Below, in pieces: positions 7,706 through 16,737 of a stretch of 64,000 nt of DNA. Within the stretch, counting starts at the first letter, position 1; each line of letters opens with the position of its first letter. The stretch is from NCBI GenBank assembly GCA_002794705.1, contig PGTK01000002.1:124001-188000 (forward strand), read 5' to 3'. The DNA comes from Candidatus Thermofonsia Clade 1 bacterium. GTDB lineage: Bacteria > Chloroflexota > Anaerolineae > Aggregatilineales > UBA2796. Both the position numbers and the translations under genes were made by a program. The notes beneath the pieces were generated by a model, which did no database searches, was not told the origin of the DNA, and saw only the letters and a list, made by a program, of their open reading frames with translations.

Positions 7706-9343
7706 CTACGGCGCTCCGTTAAAGGTCAGATTGGCTAGGAGCGGGAACCAGCCATAGGCGTCGAAGGTCAGTCCGCTCACGCGATCGTTGTGCGCATTCA
7801 GGTTGACGTAGTCGCGGATAGGTAGGATCAACGCTTGATCCATGATCAGACCTTGAATGCCTGTGTAGAAGTTTTGGCGCTGCGCGGGATCGTCGGTTTG
7901 CGTGGCTTGGCGCAGCCATTGATCGAGATTCGTGTTGCTCACGCGCATGAAGTTATTGCGCGCCTCGCTCAGATAGAAGTTGTTGAGCAAGCTGGGATCG
8001 GCGCCGAAGTCGTTAAAGGCGACCAGATGATAGTCGCCGCTCTGCACAGCGGCTAACAGCCCTGCCAGATTCGGCACTTGGCGCAGCTCAACGTCAATGC
8101 CCTGATCGCGCCATTGGCTTTGCAAGCGCTGTGCCACTTGTGGCACGTAGCCCCACGTCGGCACGATGACGATCAGGCGCAGCGGCGCGCCATTCAAGTC
8201 AAGGATTCCGTCGCCGTTGTTATCGCGGTAGCCTAGCTCAGTCAGGGTTTGGCGGGCGACCTTGCGATTGTAAGGGTAGTACTGCTTGATCTGTGGCTCA
8301 TAGAAGGGCGTGACAGCGGTCAGCGGACCGTAGGCGACAGGCGAGAGCTGCTGAAAGACCGAGTCAATGATGGCGACGCGATCGGTAGCCGTGATGACGG
8401 CGCGGCGCACTTCTAGCCGATCCGTCGGCGCTTTGGCAGTGTTGAAAAAGAACTGAAGCGGCATACCGGGGATCGGTTGCGGCATAAGCGTGATTCCGTC
8501 GCGGCGCGCCACGGCGAGGGCATCTAGGGGCGGCAACTCACCGATAATGTCTACAGCGCCGCTTTCAAGAGCGGGGGCGCGTGTGGCAGGATCGGTGAAG
8601 AAGCGGAACTCGATCTCTTCCACAGGCGCGGGATTATCCGTTCGATAGAAGGGCGGCGCCCAGCGATAGTTCGGATTGCGGCGCAACAGGATGTAATCGC
8701 CGGGGATGAACTCGACCATTTGGTACGGTCCCGTGCCGACCTGATGCAGCTGATACAGATCGTTGCCGTATTCGCGCAGCGCCTTCGGACTGGCGATCCC
8801 CAAATAGACCTGCGAGAGCGAGTCCAGCAGCGGCGCGTAGGGCGACTTCAGGACGAGCTGGATCGTGTATTCATCCAATACGATGTAGCGCTCAAAGCTG
8901 CCCAGCAGGAAGGCGGCTTTTTGTGAGCGAGTCTCAGGCGCTGTGATGCGATCCAAATTGGCGGCGACGGCAAGCGCGTTGAACGGCTCACCATCATGGA
9001 AGCGCACGTTGCGCCGCAAGTAGAAAGTGTAAGTCAAGCCGTCGGGCGAGATTTCCCAGCGCTCAGCTAAGCCCGACACAAAATCTTTGGTAATTGGGTC
9101 GCGGTAGACCAGCGTATCGTAGACAGAGCGCAGCGGAATGCCCAGCTCAGCAGAGGCGTTGATGTGCGGGTCAAAGCCACTAGGCAGGAGCGTTAGACCG
9201 TAGACAATGCGTGAGGCAGCGGGCTGAGCGGCAGCTGTGGCGTGCGTGAGCAGACTGCTCAGCAGGATGCTGCCCATGCAGATCACAAAGATGATGGAAA
9301 GGCAGGAGAGTAGCGCAACAGCGCGCAGAAAGTTTCGGAACAT
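7706..9343 (-). CDS. ABC transporter substrate-binding protein, family 5
   Basis: A 545-residue exported solute-binding protein. A signal sequence (MFRNFLRAVALLSCLSIIFVI and on, about residues 1-40) ends near TAAAQP. The body has family-5 (DppA/OppA) hallmarks: GLTLLPSGFDPHINASAELG, YDTLVYRD, LAERWEISPDGLTYTFYLRRNVRFHDGEPFNA (the signature region), VGTGPYQMVEF and DNNGDGILDLNGAPL. It captures peptides or similar ligands outside the membrane for the two permeases downstream. There is no lipobox cysteine right after the signal, so anchoring may rely on an uncleaved helix. AAGGTG precedes the ATG. Confidence 0.92.
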   Translation of the reverse strand: MFRNFLRAVALLSCLSIIFVICMGSILLSSLLTHATAAAQPAASRIVYGLTLLPSGFDPHINASAELGIPLRSVYDTLVYRDPITKDFVSGLAERWEISPDGLTYTFYLRRNVRFHDGEPFNALAVAANLDRITAPETRSQKAAFLLGSFERYIVLDEYTIQLVLKSPYAPLLDSLSQVYLGIASPKALREYGNDLYQLHQVGTGPYQMVEFIPGDYILLRRNPNYRWAPPFYRTDNPAPVEEIEFRFFTDPATRAPALESGAVDIIGELPPLDALAVARRDGITLMPQPIPGMPLQFFFNTAKAPTDRLEVRRAVITATDRVAIIDSVFQQLSPVAYGPLTAVTPFYEPQIKQYYPYNRKVARQTLTELGYRDNNGDGILDLNGAPLRLIVIVPTWGYVPQVAQRLQSQWRDQGIDVELRQVPNLAGLLAAVQSGDYHLVAFNDFGADPSLLNNFYLSEARNNFMRVSNTNLDQWLRQATQTDDPAQRQNFYTGIQGLIMDQALILPIRDYVNLNAHNDRVSGLTFDAYGWFPLLANLTFNGAP

Positions 9344-9526
9344 GGCGTGAACACACCTTGATCGCTATCAAGAGACGTGGGATACCTAGTATAACGCACA
9401 GATCGCGGTAAAGGCTATGCCGATCTGCGTTGCTTGGGCGTAGGGGAACGCACACTTTGCCGTCCAGCACAGCCCATTCGGATAGGCTATACTGATGCTT
9501 AGATTATCTGTATGAGGACTACCGCC

Positions 9527-12058
9527 ATGCGCCGTTTTTTGCAGAATCGCCGCCGTTGGCAGAAGATCGCGCTGATCGCCTTCGCCTTGATCAGTCTTGC
9601 TGGTGGTGCGCTGTACTTTTGGCTCTTTGCCGACTTGCCCTCGCTGGATAACTTGAGCGCAGGCTTGGCTTTGCCCTCTACGCGCCTGTACGACCGTCAT
9701 GGGCGGCTGCTCTACGAGGTGATCGATCCCAAAGGGGGCAGAAATCGGCTTGTGCCGCTTGAGCAGATGCCCCAGTCGCTTGTGCAGGCGACCATTGCCA
9801 CGGAGGATCGCTATTTTTATCAGAGCATCGGCATTGATCTAGGGGGAATCGCCCGTGCGCTGTGGATCAATTTGCAGGGCGGCGAGGTGCGCGTGGGCGG
9901 CAGCACGATCACGCAGCAGGTAGTGCGCAACTTGCTATTCGATCCGCAGCAGCGCGCTGAGCGCAGTCTGCGCCGTAAGCTGCGCGAGATGATCCTGGCT
10001 ATTCAGTTGACGGCGCGCTATAGCAAGTCTGAGATTTTGGCGCTCTACCTCAACCAGACCTACTACGGCAACCTTGCTTACGGCGTTCAGAGCGCGGCAG
10101 AGGTCTATTTTGGCAAGGATGTCAGCCAGTTGACTCTAGCGGAGTCGGCGCTGTTGGCGGGCTTGCCGCAAGCGCCTGCTCTGCACGATCCGTTGCGCAA
10201 TCCGCAAGCGGCGAAGGCGCGTCAGCGCGTGGTGCTGAATTTGATGGTGGAGGCGGGCTATATCACGCAGGAGGCGGCTGATCTCGCCTATGCGGAGCCG
10301 CTGCAGTACGGATCGGGCAAGTTCACGATGAACGCGCCGCATTTTGTGCAAGAGGTCTGGCGCCAATTGGAGCGCGACTTCCCGACTCGCATCTACGAAG
10401 GCGGCTTGCGCGTGATCACTACGCTCGATTTGGACTGGCAACGCGCCGCTGAGGAGGCGGCACGCCGTCATCTCGCCTTGTTGAACACAGATAGTCCTGA
10501 GAAGCCGTCCAGCCGTGCGGCGGGCGCTGCAGTCGTTGCGATTGATCCGCAGACGGGACAGCTATTGGTCATGGTCGGCAGCGTAGATTTTTTCAACGCT
10601 GAGATTGACGGCGCGATCAATATGGCGGTTGTGCCGCGCCAGCCCGGCTCTACGCTCAAGCCGTTTGTCTATGCCCTGACCTTCGATCCCAATCGCCTTG
10701 AGCCGTGGACGCCCGCAAAGATGGTACTGGACGTGACCACGCCGTTCGTCACCAAGCGCGGCGAGAGCTACACGCCGCACAACTACGGTCTGGCTGAACA
10801 CGGACCAGTCTCGGTGCGCGAGGCGTTAGCCTCTTCATATAACATACCGGCGGTCGTAGCTTTGGATGAGGTGGGAGTCGGAGCGCTGATTCGGCTGCTG
10901 ACCCAGCTGGGAATCACTACGCTGGGCGACCCTGAGCGCTATGACCTCTCGATTGCGCTAGGCGGCGGCGACGTGCGCTTGACGGAGCTGGTGGCTGCTT
11001 ATGCCGCGCTCGCCAATGCGGGCAGACCGATTCAAACAAGCATGATCCTGCGTGTGGAGGCGGCGGACGGCGAGGTGCTGTACGAATGGGAGCAGCCGCC
11101 CCTCGCTGATCCTGTGATTGATGAGCGCGTGGCATGGCTGATCACCGACATTTTGAGCGATCCTGAGGCGCGTCTTCCCTCATTTGGCGTGCGCAGTCCC
11201 TTGAGCATCGGTCGCCCTGCTGCCGTGAAAACTGGCACAACTACCGACTTCCGCGATAACTGGACGGTCGGCTACACGCCGCAGATTGTGGCAGGCGTGT
11301 GGGTGGGCAATCCGAATAATGAGCCAATGGTCAATGTGAGCGGCGTGAGCGGCGCCGGACCGATCTGGCATGACTTCATGCGCGCCGTGCTGAAGGATAA
11401 GCCCGAACTGACCTTCCCGCGTCCAGAGGGCTTGGTACAGGCGGAGGTCTGTGCGCTCTCTGGACTGTTGCCGACGCCTTACTGTCCGCAGCGGCGTGTA
11501 GACTGGTTCATTCGCGGCACGATTCCTACGAAGTACGACGATCTCTATCAGCCCTTCGTCATAGACGTGCGCACGGGCTTGCTGGCTGATGAAAACACGC
11601 CTGAGCCGTACAAGCGCGAGCGCGTGTACTTGGTCTTGCCGCAAGAGGCACGGGCATGGGCAGCGCGCAATGGCATTCAGCCGCCGCCCGTGCGCTTGAG
11701 CGAGGTGGCGCGGCAAGTCTCAGCGGTGCGGCTGCTCACGCCCGATCCCCAGACCATTTTCCAGCTGACTCCCGTGATTCCGCGCCATGCGCAACGGATC
11801 AAGCTCTCGGTTGCCGTGCCAAGCGGGACTCAAGAGGTCGCTTATTGGCTGCGGGAGGCTGACGGGCGCGAGACCCTGATCGCTAGAGTCTATGATGAGC
11901 CATACTGGGCATGGTGGGAGCTGGAAGTGGGCAATTACGCGATCATCGCACGGGCGCGCCTTGCTGATGGCTCCGAGCAGGCATCTGAGCCTGTCCCATT
12001 CCGCGTGATTCCCCACTTGCCACCTGATCAGCGCCCGCCCTCAGGCAACGCAGACTGA
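9527..12058 (+). CDS. Class A penicillin-binding protein (transglycosylase/transpeptidase)
   Basis: An 843-residue bifunctional peptidoglycan synthase. One N-terminal membrane helix (about residues 14-36) is followed by the GT51 glycosyltransferase domain (catalytic Glu93 in ATEDRYFY; GGSTITQQVVRNLL; KSEILALYLNQTYYG) and the transpeptidase domain (nucleophile Ser375 in GSTLKPF; SSYN; KTGTTTDF). A C-terminal extension of about 150 residues (from roughly TPDPQTIFQLTPVIP) looks like a beta-sandwich domain, as in PBP1A/1C-type proteins. ATG 9527 is preferred over 9512: GAGG at 9514-9517 is 9 bases from it. It works in septal or side-wall peptidoglycan growth with RodA, MraY and the PBP2-like protein encoded further along. 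Confidence 0.93.
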   Translation: MRRFLQNRRRWQKIALIAFALISLAGGALYFWLFADLPSLDNLSAGLALPSTRLYDRHGRLLYEVIDPKGGRNRLVPLEQMPQSLVQATIATEDRYFYQSIGIDLGGIARALWINLQGGEVRVGGSTITQQVVRNLLFDPQQRAERSLRRKLREMILAIQLTARYSKSEILALYLNQTYYGNLAYGVQSAAEVYFGKDVSQLTLAESALLAGLPQAPALHDPLRNPQAAKARQRVVLNLMVEAGYITQEAADLAYAEPLQYGSGKFTMNAPHFVQEVWRQLERDFPTRIYEGGLRVITTLDLDWQRAAEEAARRHLALLNTDSPEKPSSRAAGAAVVAIDPQTGQLLVMVGSVDFFNAEIDGAINMAVVPRQPGSTLKPFVYALTFDPNRLEPWTPAKMVLDVTTPFVTKRGESYTPHNYGLAEHGPVSVREALASSYNIPAVVALDEVGVGALIRLLTQLGITTLGDPERYDLSIALGGGDVRLTELVAAYAALANAGRPIQTSMILRVEAADGEVLYEWEQPPLADPVIDERVAWLITDILSDPEARLPSFGVRSPLSIGRPAAVKTGTTTDFRDNWTVGYTPQIVAGVWVGNPNNEPMVNVSGVSGAGPIWHDFMRAVLKDKPELTFPRPEGLVQAEVCALSGLLPTPYCPQRRVDWFIRGTIPTKYDDLYQPFVIDVRTGLLADENTPEPYKRERVYLVLPQEARAWAARNGIQPPPVRLSEVARQVSAVRLLTPDPQTIFQLTPVIPRHAQRIKLSVAVPSGTQEVAYWLREADGRETLIARVYDEPYWAWWELEVGNYAIIARARLADGSEQASEPVPFRVIPHLPPDQRPPSGNAD

Positions 12059-12126
12059 TCGCGCACGATCACTCAACTATCAGCCATGCTGCAGTCCATT
12101 CAGGCGCGCTGTTCTTCCATGTATGC

Positions 12127-12184
12127 AACCCCCATCCCTACGCCCTTCCCCCGTATACGGGGGAAGGGGAGGGGTTGGGGGTAG
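12127..12184. repeat. GC-rich inverted repeat with a 26-bp perfect palindrome
   Basis: Bases 12143-12168 form a perfect palindrome (CCCTTCCCCC, GTATAC centre, GGGGGAAGGG). Outside it the arms continue imperfectly with a one-base bulge (ACCCCCAT on the left, TTGGGGGTA on the right), giving a symmetrical element of about 58 bases. It follows the PBP gene stop by about 70 bases and precedes the rplU promoter. There is no T run, so a plain intrinsic terminator is unlikely. A short dispersed repeat (REP/MITE-like) is a fair guess, since it is so self-complementary and purine/pyrimidine-biased, but only one copy is in the window. Confidence 0.7.
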
Positions 12185-12258
12185 GCACAGAAAAGGTAGG
12201 AATCAGTAACTCCCAATACGCGACTCACAGCCTAGGCTCTCTCCTTCACATTTCCAAA

Positions 12259-12288
12259 TTGACTTTTGAGCCGCCCTTCTGCTAAAAT
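12259..12288 (+). promoter_or_regulatory. Promoter of rplU-rpmA-rpmE
   Basis: TTGACT (12259-12264), an 18-base spacer and TAAAAT (12283-12288) form a good sigma70-type promoter about 100 bases before rplU. This leaves room for the structured leader at 12312-12372. Confidence 0.75.
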
Positions 12289-12311
12289 GGGCGCACTTTG
12301 TGGAAATCTGA

Positions 12312-12372
12312 CCAATTTTCCCCGTCACGGCGCCTGCAGGCTGCTGGTGACGGTGTGAGAAGCGAGAATTGG
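12312..12372 (+). promoter_or_regulatory. Structured 5' leader of rplU (candidate L21 leader)
   Basis: Two nested helices can be drawn in the untranslated leader: CCAATTTTC (12312-12320) with GAGAATTGG (12364-12372), and CCGTCAC (12322-12328) with GTGACGG (12347-12353). Between them lies GCCTGCAGGC (12332-12341), itself a palindrome. The rplU ATG follows 13 bases later. Autoregulatory L21 leaders are known from other bacterial phyla; that this is one is inference. Confidence 0.5.
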
Positions 12373-12385
12373 AGCTGAACAACTG

Positions 12386-12703
12386 ATGTACGCTGTAGTG
12401 CGCACGGGCGGGCGGCAATATCGCGTCGCGCCCGATATGGTCATAGATGTGGAGAAGGTGAACGCCGAAGCAGGCGATAGCCTGACCCTGAATGAGGTCT
12501 TGCTGGTGGTGCCAGAGGGCGGCGAACCGCTGATCGGGCGTCCCCTTGTGGAGGGCGCAGCGGTACAAGCCACCGTGCTGGGACATTACCGCGCCAAGAA
12601 AATCCTTATCTGGAAGTATCGTCCCGGCTTGCGCTATCGCCGCCGTCGCGGACACCGCCAGACCTATACGCGCCTGAAGATTGAGAGCATCACGGGCATT
12701 TGA
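12386..12703 (+). CDS. rplU: 50S ribosomal protein bL21
   Basis: A 105-residue protein that starts [24 protein letters not shown] and ends with [17 protein letters not shown], both standard for bL21. It binds 23S rRNA in the large subunit. It is first in an rplU-rpmA-rpmE group, 24 bases before rpmA, behind a strong promoter and a folded leader. Length is normal for the family. Confidence 0.97.
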   Translation: MYAVVRTGGRQYRVAPDMVIDVEKVNAEAGDSLTLNEVLLVVPEGGEPLIGRPLVEGAAVQATVLGHYRAKKILIWKYRPGLRYRRRRGHRQTYTRLKIESITGI

Positions 12704-12727
12704 GAGCAAAGGGGAGGGATTTGAGAG

Positions 12728-13018
12728 ATGGCACACAAGAAAGGTGGCGGCTCCAGCCGCAACGGGCGCGAGAGCCACGCTAAGCGGCTAGGCGTCAAGC
12801 GCTTTGGCGGCGAGTTCGTGATTCCGGGCAACATCATCGTACGGCAGCGCGGCAATCGCTTCTACCCAGGTCCCGGCACACGGCAAGGCAAAGATTTCAC
12901 CATTTATGCCGTTGAGCAGGGCTATGTGAGCTTTGAGTGGGCGCGAGGCGGCATTCGCATCATCGCTGTGCGCCCAGAGCCGAAAGCAGCCGCTCAGACC
13001 GAATCCGCTGCTGACTGA
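12728..13018 (+). CDS. rpmA: 50S ribosomal protein bL27
   Basis: A 96-residue protein. [20 protein letters not shown] is the diagnostic bL27 N terminus, and its flexible N-terminal tail reaches toward the peptidyl-transferase centre. There is no N-terminal extension requiring processing, unlike in Firmicutes. It follows rplU by 24 bases with a GAGGGA-type ribosome site. The normal rplU-rpmA order is kept, but rpmE rather than obgE follows. Confidence 0.97.
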   Translation: MAHKKGGGSSRNGRESHAKRLGVKRFGGEFVIPGNIIVRQRGNRFYPGPGTRQGKDFTIYAVEQGYVSFEWARGGIRIIAVRPEPKAAAQTESAAD

Positions 13019-13101
13019 GACTGCGTTTTCCGTAACACACAGCCGCGACGCCAACGCGCCGACTCAGCGGCGTGTCCGTCGCGCAACATCAGGAGACACA
13101 C

Positions 13102-13563
13102 ATGAAAAGCAACATTCATCCGAAGTGGTATCCGCAGGCGAAGATCACCTGCCTTGCCTGCGGCACAGTCTGGACCGTCGGCTCGACGCGCCCGACCCTG
13201 CAAGTGGACGTTTGCTCAAACTGTCACCCGTTCTACACAGGCGAACAGCGCATTGTGGACACGGAAGGGCGCGTGGATCGCTTCATGAGGCGCCTTGAGA
13301 CCCGCACTGTGCGCGCCCAGCAGCAAGCGGCACGCGCCGCTGGCTCACCTGAGTATCCGCTCTCAGAGCTGGGCATTGGCAAGCAATACACCGACCTATT
13401 AGCCGCCAATGGTCTGCTGACCGCCGCCGATTTCATCAAGCGGCTGCAAGAATCAGGCGATGAGGGCGTGCTATCCATTCGCGGCATTGGGCGCAAAGTG
13501 CTGACCGACATCAAGAAAAAGCTGCGTCAAAAGGGCTACGAACTGCCTGCCGCGCAAGACTAG
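13102..13563 (+). CDS. rpmE: 50S ribosomal protein bL31 with C-terminal alpha-CTD-like domain
   Basis: A 153-residue protein, about twice the usual 65-90 residues. Residues 1-70 are bL31 of the zinc-binding type (MKSNIHPKWYP; C17-x2-C20 and C38-x2-C41; HPFYTGEQRIVDTEGRVDRF). After an Ala/Gln-rich linker, residues 85-150 form a helix-hairpin-helix unit (SELGIGKQYTDLLAANG, ADFIKRL, VLSIRGIGRKVLTDIKKKL) that lines up with the C-terminal domain of RNA polymerase alpha. The first part fits into the 50S central protuberance region. The role of the second is unknown. The ATG at 13102 is chosen because AGGAG lies at 13091-13095 and bL31 starts with this MKxxIHP text; an earlier start at 13072 adds ten unrelated residues. 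Confidence 0.93.
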   Translation: MKSNIHPKWYPQAKITCLACGTVWTVGSTRPTLQVDVCSNCHPFYTGEQRIVDTEGRVDRFMRRLETRTVRAQQQAARAAGSPEYPLSELGIGKQYTDLLAANGLLTAADFIKRLQESGDEGVLSIRGIGRKVLTDIKKKLRQKGYELPAAQD

Positions 13564-13579
13564 TCCGTGCTTTGATCGT

Positions 13580-13610
13580 GGGCAGGTGAGCGATTCCCTG
13601 CCCATTTTTT
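13580..13610 (+). terminator. Intrinsic terminator after rpmE
   Basis: GGGCAGG (13580-13586) pairs with CCTGCCC (13597-13603), followed by ATTTTTT. A classic rho-independent terminator closing the ribosomal-protein operon before tdk. Confidence 0.85.
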
Positions 13611-13645
13611 GCGCCTTTTACCTGCCTTGAAAGGATTTTGTGAAG

Positions 13646-14215
13646 ATGATCCATCATCGCGGACGCATTGAGGTGATCTGCGGGAGCATGTTCAGCGGCA
13701 AAACCGAAGAACTGATCCGCCGCGTGCGCCGCGCCCAGATCGCACGGCAAACCGTGCAGGTCTTTAAGCCTATGATTGATACGCGCTATGGCGCTACGCG
13801 CATCACCTCGCACAACGGGCAAGATTTTGAGGCACTTCCCTGTGCCGATAGCGCTGAGATCGCGGCGCGCCTTGCCCCTGAGACCACTGTGGTCGCCATA
13901 GATGAGGCACAATTCTTCGATCGCGGCATTGTGGCGCTGGCTGAGCGACTCGCCAATCGCGGGCTGCGCGTGATCATCGCCGGTCTCGATCTGGACTTCC
14001 GCGCCGAGCCATTCGGCGCTATGCCCGATCTAATGTGCCTCGCTGAGGAAGTGACCAAGCTGCACGCCATTTGCATGGTCTGCGGCGAGCCTGCCACGCG
14101 CTCACAGCGTCTTGTCAACGGCGAACCTGCCCGCTATGACGATCCCGTGATCCTGATCGGCGCGCAAGAGCGCTACGAGGCGCGCTGCCGCTATCATCAC
14201 GTGGTGCCGCGCTAA
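13646..14215 (+). CDS. tdk: Thymidine kinase
   Basis: About 189 residues. It carries the type II thymidine kinase P-loop [14 protein letters not shown], the Walker-B-like [11 protein letters not shown], the lasso region [16 protein letters not shown] and zinc cysteines (a CMVCGE pair plus CLAEEV and CRYHH). It phosphorylates thymidine for dTTP salvage. AAGGA lies at 13631-13635; ATG 13646 fits it better than the GTG at 13640. The stop overlaps the start of the next gene (TAATG), which indicates translational coupling with the alkyltransferase-like protein. Confidence 0.95.
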   Translation: MIHHRGRIEVICGSMFSGKTEELIRRVRRAQIARQTVQVFKPMIDTRYGATRITSHNGQDFEALPCADSAEIAARLAPETTVVAIDEAQFFDRGIVALAERLANRGLRVIIAGLDLDFRAEPFGAMPDLMCLAEEVTKLHAICMVCGEPATRSQRLVNGEPARYDDPVILIGAQERYEARCRYHHVVPR

Positions 14216-14553
14216 TGTCCGATTTCAACGAACGGGTCTATGCGCTGGTGCAGCGCATTCCACGCGGCAAAGTGCTGACCTATGGGCGCGTCGCGGCATT
14301 GCTAGGCGTCCCGCGGGGCGCGAGGGCGGTCGGGTGGGCGTTGCACGGCGCACCTCCAGACGTGCCATGGCAGCGCGTGATCAACGCGAAGGGCTGCATC
14401 AGCACGCGCTGTCCCGAACATCCGCCGCAGCTGCAGCGCGCCCTGCTAGTGGCAGAAGGCGTGCGCTTCGCAAGCGAAGACTCGCTCAAATTGGCAGATT
14501 TTCAAGGGACGCTCTGGCTACTGAGCGAAGAAGACCTCGCTGCCCTGCCCTGA
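14215..14553 (+). CDS. Alkyltransferase-like protein (ATL, MGMT-related)
   Basis: A 112-residue protein of the MGMT DNA-binding fold. It keeps the Tyr of the base-flipping helix (VLTYGRVAALLG) and the Arg finger (GARAVGWAL). The alkyl-acceptor motif PCHR is PWQR here (VPWQRVIN), so Trp replaces the reactive Cys. Such ATL proteins bind O6-alkylguanine lesions without repairing them and hand them to nucleotide excision repair; they cannot transfer the alkyl group. It is coupled to tdk by a TAATG overlap. Tight identification: length and motif both match ATL rather than Ada/Ogt. Confidence 0.92.
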   Translation: MSDFNERVYALVQRIPRGKVLTYGRVAALLGVPRGARAVGWALHGAPPDVPWQRVINAKGCISTRCPEHPPQLQRALLVAEGVRFASEDSLKLADFQGTLWLLSEEDLAALP

Positions 14554-14556
14554 CAC

Positions 14557-14587
14557 AAAAAACAGTCCCTCTCGCGGAGAGGGACTG
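14557..14587 (-). terminator. Intrinsic terminator of groESL
   Basis: CAGTCCCTCTC (14563-14573) and GAGAGGGACTG (14577-14587) form an 11-bp stem with a 3-base loop. On the minus strand it is followed by six T (plus-strand A at 14557-14562), 27 bases after the groEL stop. It may also stop plus-strand reads from the ATL gene. Confidence 0.9.
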
Positions 14588-14614
14588 TGCGTGCCAGAGT
14601 GAACTGAGCGCAGC

Positions 14615-16249
<1,635 letters not shown>

Positions 16250-16281
16250 GGGTTGTGTTCCTTTCTGCCTTGCTTAGGGGA

Positions 16282-16578
16282 TTAGTCCGTGATTACAGCG
16301 AGAATGTCGCTCTCTTTGAGGATCAGCAGCTTTTTGCCGTCCACCTTGACTTCTGTGCCGGCGTACTTGGCGTACAGCACCTTGTCATCCACTTTGACTT
16401 CCATCGGGATCAGCTCGCCATCTTCGTCGCGGCGACCCTGACCCACAGCCAGAATCTTGCCCTGCTGCGGCTTCTCCTTCGCTGTCTCAGGCAGCAGGAT
16501 GCCCCCGGCGGTCACCTCTTCGCCTTCCATTGGCTCAACGACAACGCGATCCGCAAGCGGACGCAACTTGAGCGTCAT
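16282..16578 (-). CDS. groES: Co-chaperonin GroES (Cpn10)
   Basis: A 98-residue lid of the GroEL chamber. [42 protein letters not shown] is typical, including the mobile loop (GGILLPETA). The ATG at 16578 is set by the GGAGGAAAG ribosome site just upstream and by normal family length; the reading frame runs further upstream through the operator region but is not coding. First gene of the groES-groEL operon. Confidence 0.97.
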   Translation of the reverse strand: MTLKLRPLADRVVVEPMEGEEVTAGGILLPETAKEKPQQGKILAVGQGRRDEDGELIPMEVKVDDKVLYAKYAGTEVKVDGKKLLILKESDILAVITD

Positions 16579-16619
16579 ATGCCTTTCCTCCAAAGTTTCG
16601 TGTGCTTTTCTAGCGCGTT

Positions 16620-16646
16620 TTAGCACTCTCAGCCTCTGAGTGCTAA
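16620..16646. promoter_or_regulatory. CIRCE operator 1
   Basis: TTAGCACTC-N9-GAGTGCTAA with perfect 9-bp arms, 42 bases before groES. This is the binding site of the heat-shock repressor HrcA; here it lies downstream of the -10 box, in the transcribed leader. Confidence 0.97.
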
Positions 16647-16657
16647 GTTCGCCCATA

Positions 16658-16686
16658 AATATATTCAGGTTCAGAAAGCGTGTCAA
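16658..16686 (-). promoter_or_regulatory. groESL promoter
   Basis: On the minus strand TTGACA (16686-16681), a 17-base spacer and TATATT (16663-16658). A near-consensus sigma70 promoter lying exactly between the two CIRCE operators. Confidence 0.9.
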
Positions 16687-16694
16687 GAGGTTTT

Positions 16695-16721
16695 TTAGCA
16701 CTCTGCGTTAGAGAGTGCTAA
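16695..16721. promoter_or_regulatory. CIRCE operator 2
   Basis: A second perfect TTAGCACTC-N9-GAGTGCTAA, located just upstream of the -35 box and 16 bases from the stop of the M20 peptidase gene. With operator 1 it brackets the promoter, as expected for tight HrcA repression. Confidence 0.97.
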
Positions 16722-16737
16722 AAATTTTGCGGAGCAC

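Noticed and set aside
11180..11716. A 178-codon minus-strand frame opposite the class A PBP gene
   Set aside because: Lies opposite the transpeptidase coding frame; composition and text look like antisense shadow.
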